NCBI GenBank assembly: GCA_030734395.1 | Contig: JAUZTG010000041.1 | Coordinates: 124,001-188,000 of the forward strand | Origin: Sarocladium kiliense | Lineage: Eukaryota; Ascomycota; Sordariomycetes; Hypocreales; Sarocladiaceae | Direction: 5' to 3' | DNA: 64,000 nt | Shown: piece by piece, positions 61,966-64,000 of the stretch | How the letters are laid out: each line of letters starts with the position of its first letter | Position numbering within the stretch: the first letter of the stretch is position 1 | Notes under the pieces: generated by a model | What the model saw: only the letters and a program-made list of their open reading frames with translations | What the model was told of the DNA's origin: nothing | Database searches by the model: none | Translations under genes and position numbers: made by a program

Positions 61966-64000
61966 ATGCACGCGCCAGGCCTTGCTGCCATTCCAACGGC
62001 GGCATGGGCTGCTCGCATCCCCAGAGCGGCAGCTGGCCTTCCGACCCGCCATGCTTCTCCCACGCGCCGGCATGAACACAGTCTGCACACGTATGCTCAG
62101 ACGCGACGGATACGGCCGGGCGCCCAGACGACTCGAAGACAAACACAATGTTTGAGACGCAGCTTCCATGCCTCTGCACTGCGGTCCGCAGCCGCAGATG
62201 CTGGCACTCCTCCCACCTCGGACGGTGACAGCACAGGGAGCACCAAACCCGGCTCAGGATCTCCAGTCCTGGAGCAAGAGGGCGATATTGACTCTCACAT
62301 TCTTTCTGGAGGCAGATCCAAGCTTACTGCCTCCAACTCATTGCGCAGTCGACAAGCTCGACGTCGCAATGCCTCCGTCTTACCACCCGTCCACCTCCCC
62401 TCAACCTTCCTCGAGCAAAATATCCACCTGCACGAACCGGCGAGCCAGCCCAACGTGCCGCACCCGATACGACGCATCACGAGAAAAAACCACATCTTGA
62501 ATTCCATGATTGAACGGCCATTAGACGGGGCAGAGAGGCGGTCTTACGAACACTACCGCCAGGCGCGCATTAAAGTGCTGACTGAACGATGTTTGCCTCT
62601 CTACAAGGAGGAAACCGCTGCCGGGGCAGAGAACATCACTTCGACTATTGCTAAGCTGCAAAATCTCATTCGTTTACAGGGCATCCTCATCTCAGACGCC
62701 TGGAGACATCTTGAGGCATTGTCTGATGCATCAAATCCAATGGAGAAACCAGAATCGGCTCCGTACTGGCTATGGGAAAACCTGGGAGGAACACCAAAAA
62801 AGTCATATCCTTTCGCGACGGAGCAGGATTTGGAGGGGGCCATCGAGAGGCAGCTGCTTCTGCGGCAGCACTTTGACCTTACCCTTGCCGACACTATGTC
62901 TGACTTCGATGCGGTCACGTTCGAGCACCTGAAGAGACATCTTCAGATTGAACTCGACACGAAGGCGCCTACAAGCTTCGACCCCAAGACATCAAGGCGA
63001 CCTATCAGCATCCTCCTCACATCTGGATACTCTGGCAGTGTGTACTCCCACTCCATTGTCAGGAACTTGGCCCACCTGACCCCAGCCAACCTCATTGAAC
63101 TGGATGCATATAACCTTGCATACGTTGTGGGTCGATACCTGGGCCAGGACTTGGCATACTCAAGAGGCTCACTTTCTATGCTGGGCTACCGCGCTGCTGA
63201 GTTGAATGGAAGGTTACCTGTGCCTGAGCCAAACTTGGGCAAGACCACGCGATCGAGTGATGACGAGGACTTCATGGACTCTCAGTTCATCACTGTACGA
63301 GGACCAACAGCACAGAGCGAAGACCTCCAGAAGATCAACGACGGGGACTTTGATGTCTTCAGCAAGTGGGATTGTCTCAAGATTGATAAACTCATTGACC
63401 AGATCCTCCGTTGCGCGGAGTCCAAGTCATCCTCGAACGGGACCCAGCAACAAAAGACAATCATTCACTTGCATGACTACGTGGAGCTCAGCATGACTCT
63501 AGAGGGCAACTTCCTGATTTCACGGCTGAGGACACTCGTCGATGCGGCGTGGCAACAGGGCAGGCAGATTGTGTTCATGGGCACATCAAGCTGCGCCAAG
63601 CTCTCCGACGACTATCAGAACACGGTTCGGGAAATCTCTGTGCAGGACACAGTTGTGACTCGTCACTTTCACGAGTCTTGGGGCAGTGACCGAAACGAGG
63701 TCGAGCGCGATGATCGTTTCCTTGAGAACGTGACCAATATCCAGCGCATGGTGGAGGCAATGGATCCGGCCCAAGGTCAGACCGCCTTCAAGTCTCACAA
63801 AGATATCCTTGACCTCGCCGCCAATGTGGATGACGACGGCCTCTCCCGGTTCAACATGAGCATTCTACCAGCACCGGAGACTTACCGTGTCGCTCAAGTC
63901 TACCGCTCCAAGATCATTCAAGACGGCCAGAAGGCCGAGGATGAACAACATAAGCACGAGATCAGCGCGCTCGTTGACAGTAGCTTCCTGCTCCCTGAGG
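61966..64000 (+). CDS. Mitochondrial AAA-type ATPase family protein, N-terminal part (runs off window)
   Basis: An open frame from ATG 61966 to the right edge (678 codons, no stop, no intron needed). The first about 75 residues are Ala/Arg-rich without acids (MHAPGLAAIPTAAWAARIPR and following), a strong mitochondrial presequence. A disordered segment follows, then a helical stretch and a domain with the order of an AAA module: PISILLTSGYSGSVYSHSIV in the Walker A place, IIHLHDYVEL in the Walker B place and IVFMGTSS in the sensor-1 place. The P-loop lysine is missing, so this first module looks degenerate; an active ATPase module would lie beyond the window. The general family is from memory of similar fungal mitochondrial AAA proteins. 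The substrate is unknown. Confidence 0.75.
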   Translation, partial: MHAPGLAAIPTAAWAARIPRAAAGLPTRHASPTRRHEHSLHTYAQTRRIRPGAQTTRRQTQCLRRSFHASALRSAAADAGTPPTSDGDSTGSTKPGSGSPVLEQEGDIDSHILSGGRSKLTASNSLRSRQARRRNASVLPPVHLPSTFLEQNIHLHEPASQPNVPHPIRRITRKNHILNSMIERPLDGAERRSYEHYRQARIKVLTERCLPLYKEETAAGAENITSTIAKLQNLIRLQGILISDAWRHLEALSDASNPMEKPESAPYWLWENLGGTPKKSYPFATEQDLEGAIERQLLLRQHFDLTLADTMSDFDAVTFEHLKRHLQIELDTKAPTSFDPKTSRRPISILLTSGYSGSVYSHSIVRNLAHLTPANLIELDAYNLAYVVGRYLGQDLAYSRGSLSMLGYRAAELNGRLPVPEPNLGKTTRSSDDEDFMDSQFITVRGPTAQSEDLQKINDGDFDVFSKWDCLKIDKLIDQILRCAESKSSSNGTQQQKTIIHLHDYVELSMTLEGNFLISRLRTLVDAAWQQGRQIVFMGTSSCAKLSDDYQNTVREISVQDTVVTRHFHESWGSDRNEVERDDRFLENVTNIQRMVEAMDPAQGQTAFKSHKDILDLAANVDDDGLSRFNMSILPAPETYRVAQVYRSKIIQDGQKAEDEQHKHEISALVDSSFLLPE

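Noticed and set aside
61673..62179. 168-codon minus-strand frame
   Set aside because: Overlaps the presequence of the AAA-type gene, whose plus frame is open for 678 codons; no family resemblance.

Overview
The window is nuclear DNA of a filamentous ascomycete (Pezizomycotina). The evidence is short GT-AG introns of about 42-80 nt with CTAAC/CTGAC-like branch points, two Zn2Cys6 transcription factors, a Clr5-domain gene, a purine-phosphorylase/NACHT (fungal NLR) gene, a SUZ12-type Polycomb subunit and Mus7/Mms22. The class is not certain; Dothideomycetes is a guess. There is no operon structure, no CRISPR array, no tRNA or rRNA that I can support, and no intact transposon.

Left part (1-14 kb). 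A secreted cysteine-repeat/polyproline protein runs off the left edge on the minus strand. It is followed by an ankyrin-repeat gene, then a broken Clr5-domain gene with stops of the C-to-T kind expected from RIP, then about 2.7 kb without a recognisable gene. A very large secreted SGNH-hydrolase/FG-GAP protein with a killer-toxin-like C-terminus follows. This is the accessory-looking part of the window.

Middle part (15-50 kb). This is dense housekeeping: a SUZ12-like PRC2 subunit (with an in-frame TAG before a further 84 open codons), SF3B2, a SLY41-like transporter, ORC5 (with an apparent one-base deletion inside its Walker A motif), Mus7/Mms22, a tiny single-membrane-span protein, a divergent Zn2Cys6 regulator/MFS transporter pair, cytochrome c oxidase subunit 5, mitochondrial ClpX, glycogen branching enzyme and ATP synthase beta. 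Several of these serve the mitochondrion (COX5, ClpX, ATP2). COX5 and ATP2 both carry a CACGTG box upstream and unusual clusters of CAATTG in introns or upstream DNA.

Right part (50-64 kb). A phosphorylase-NACHT NLR-like gene, a secreted tannase/feruloyl-esterase-family enzyme, an Upc2-like Zn2Cys6 regulator, a DUF1445/D-glutamate-cyclase-like enzyme, and the N-terminal 678 codons of a mitochondrial AAA-type protein that leaves the window on the right.

Exon coordinates are given in the evidence text because most genes are spliced. The frames of the two edge genes were read directly from the DNA. The items most worth a second look are the eleven-unit six-cysteine repeat protein with its roughly 110-residue polyproline rod, the SUZ12 in-frame stop, the ORC5 P-loop frameshift and the degraded Clr5 gene.
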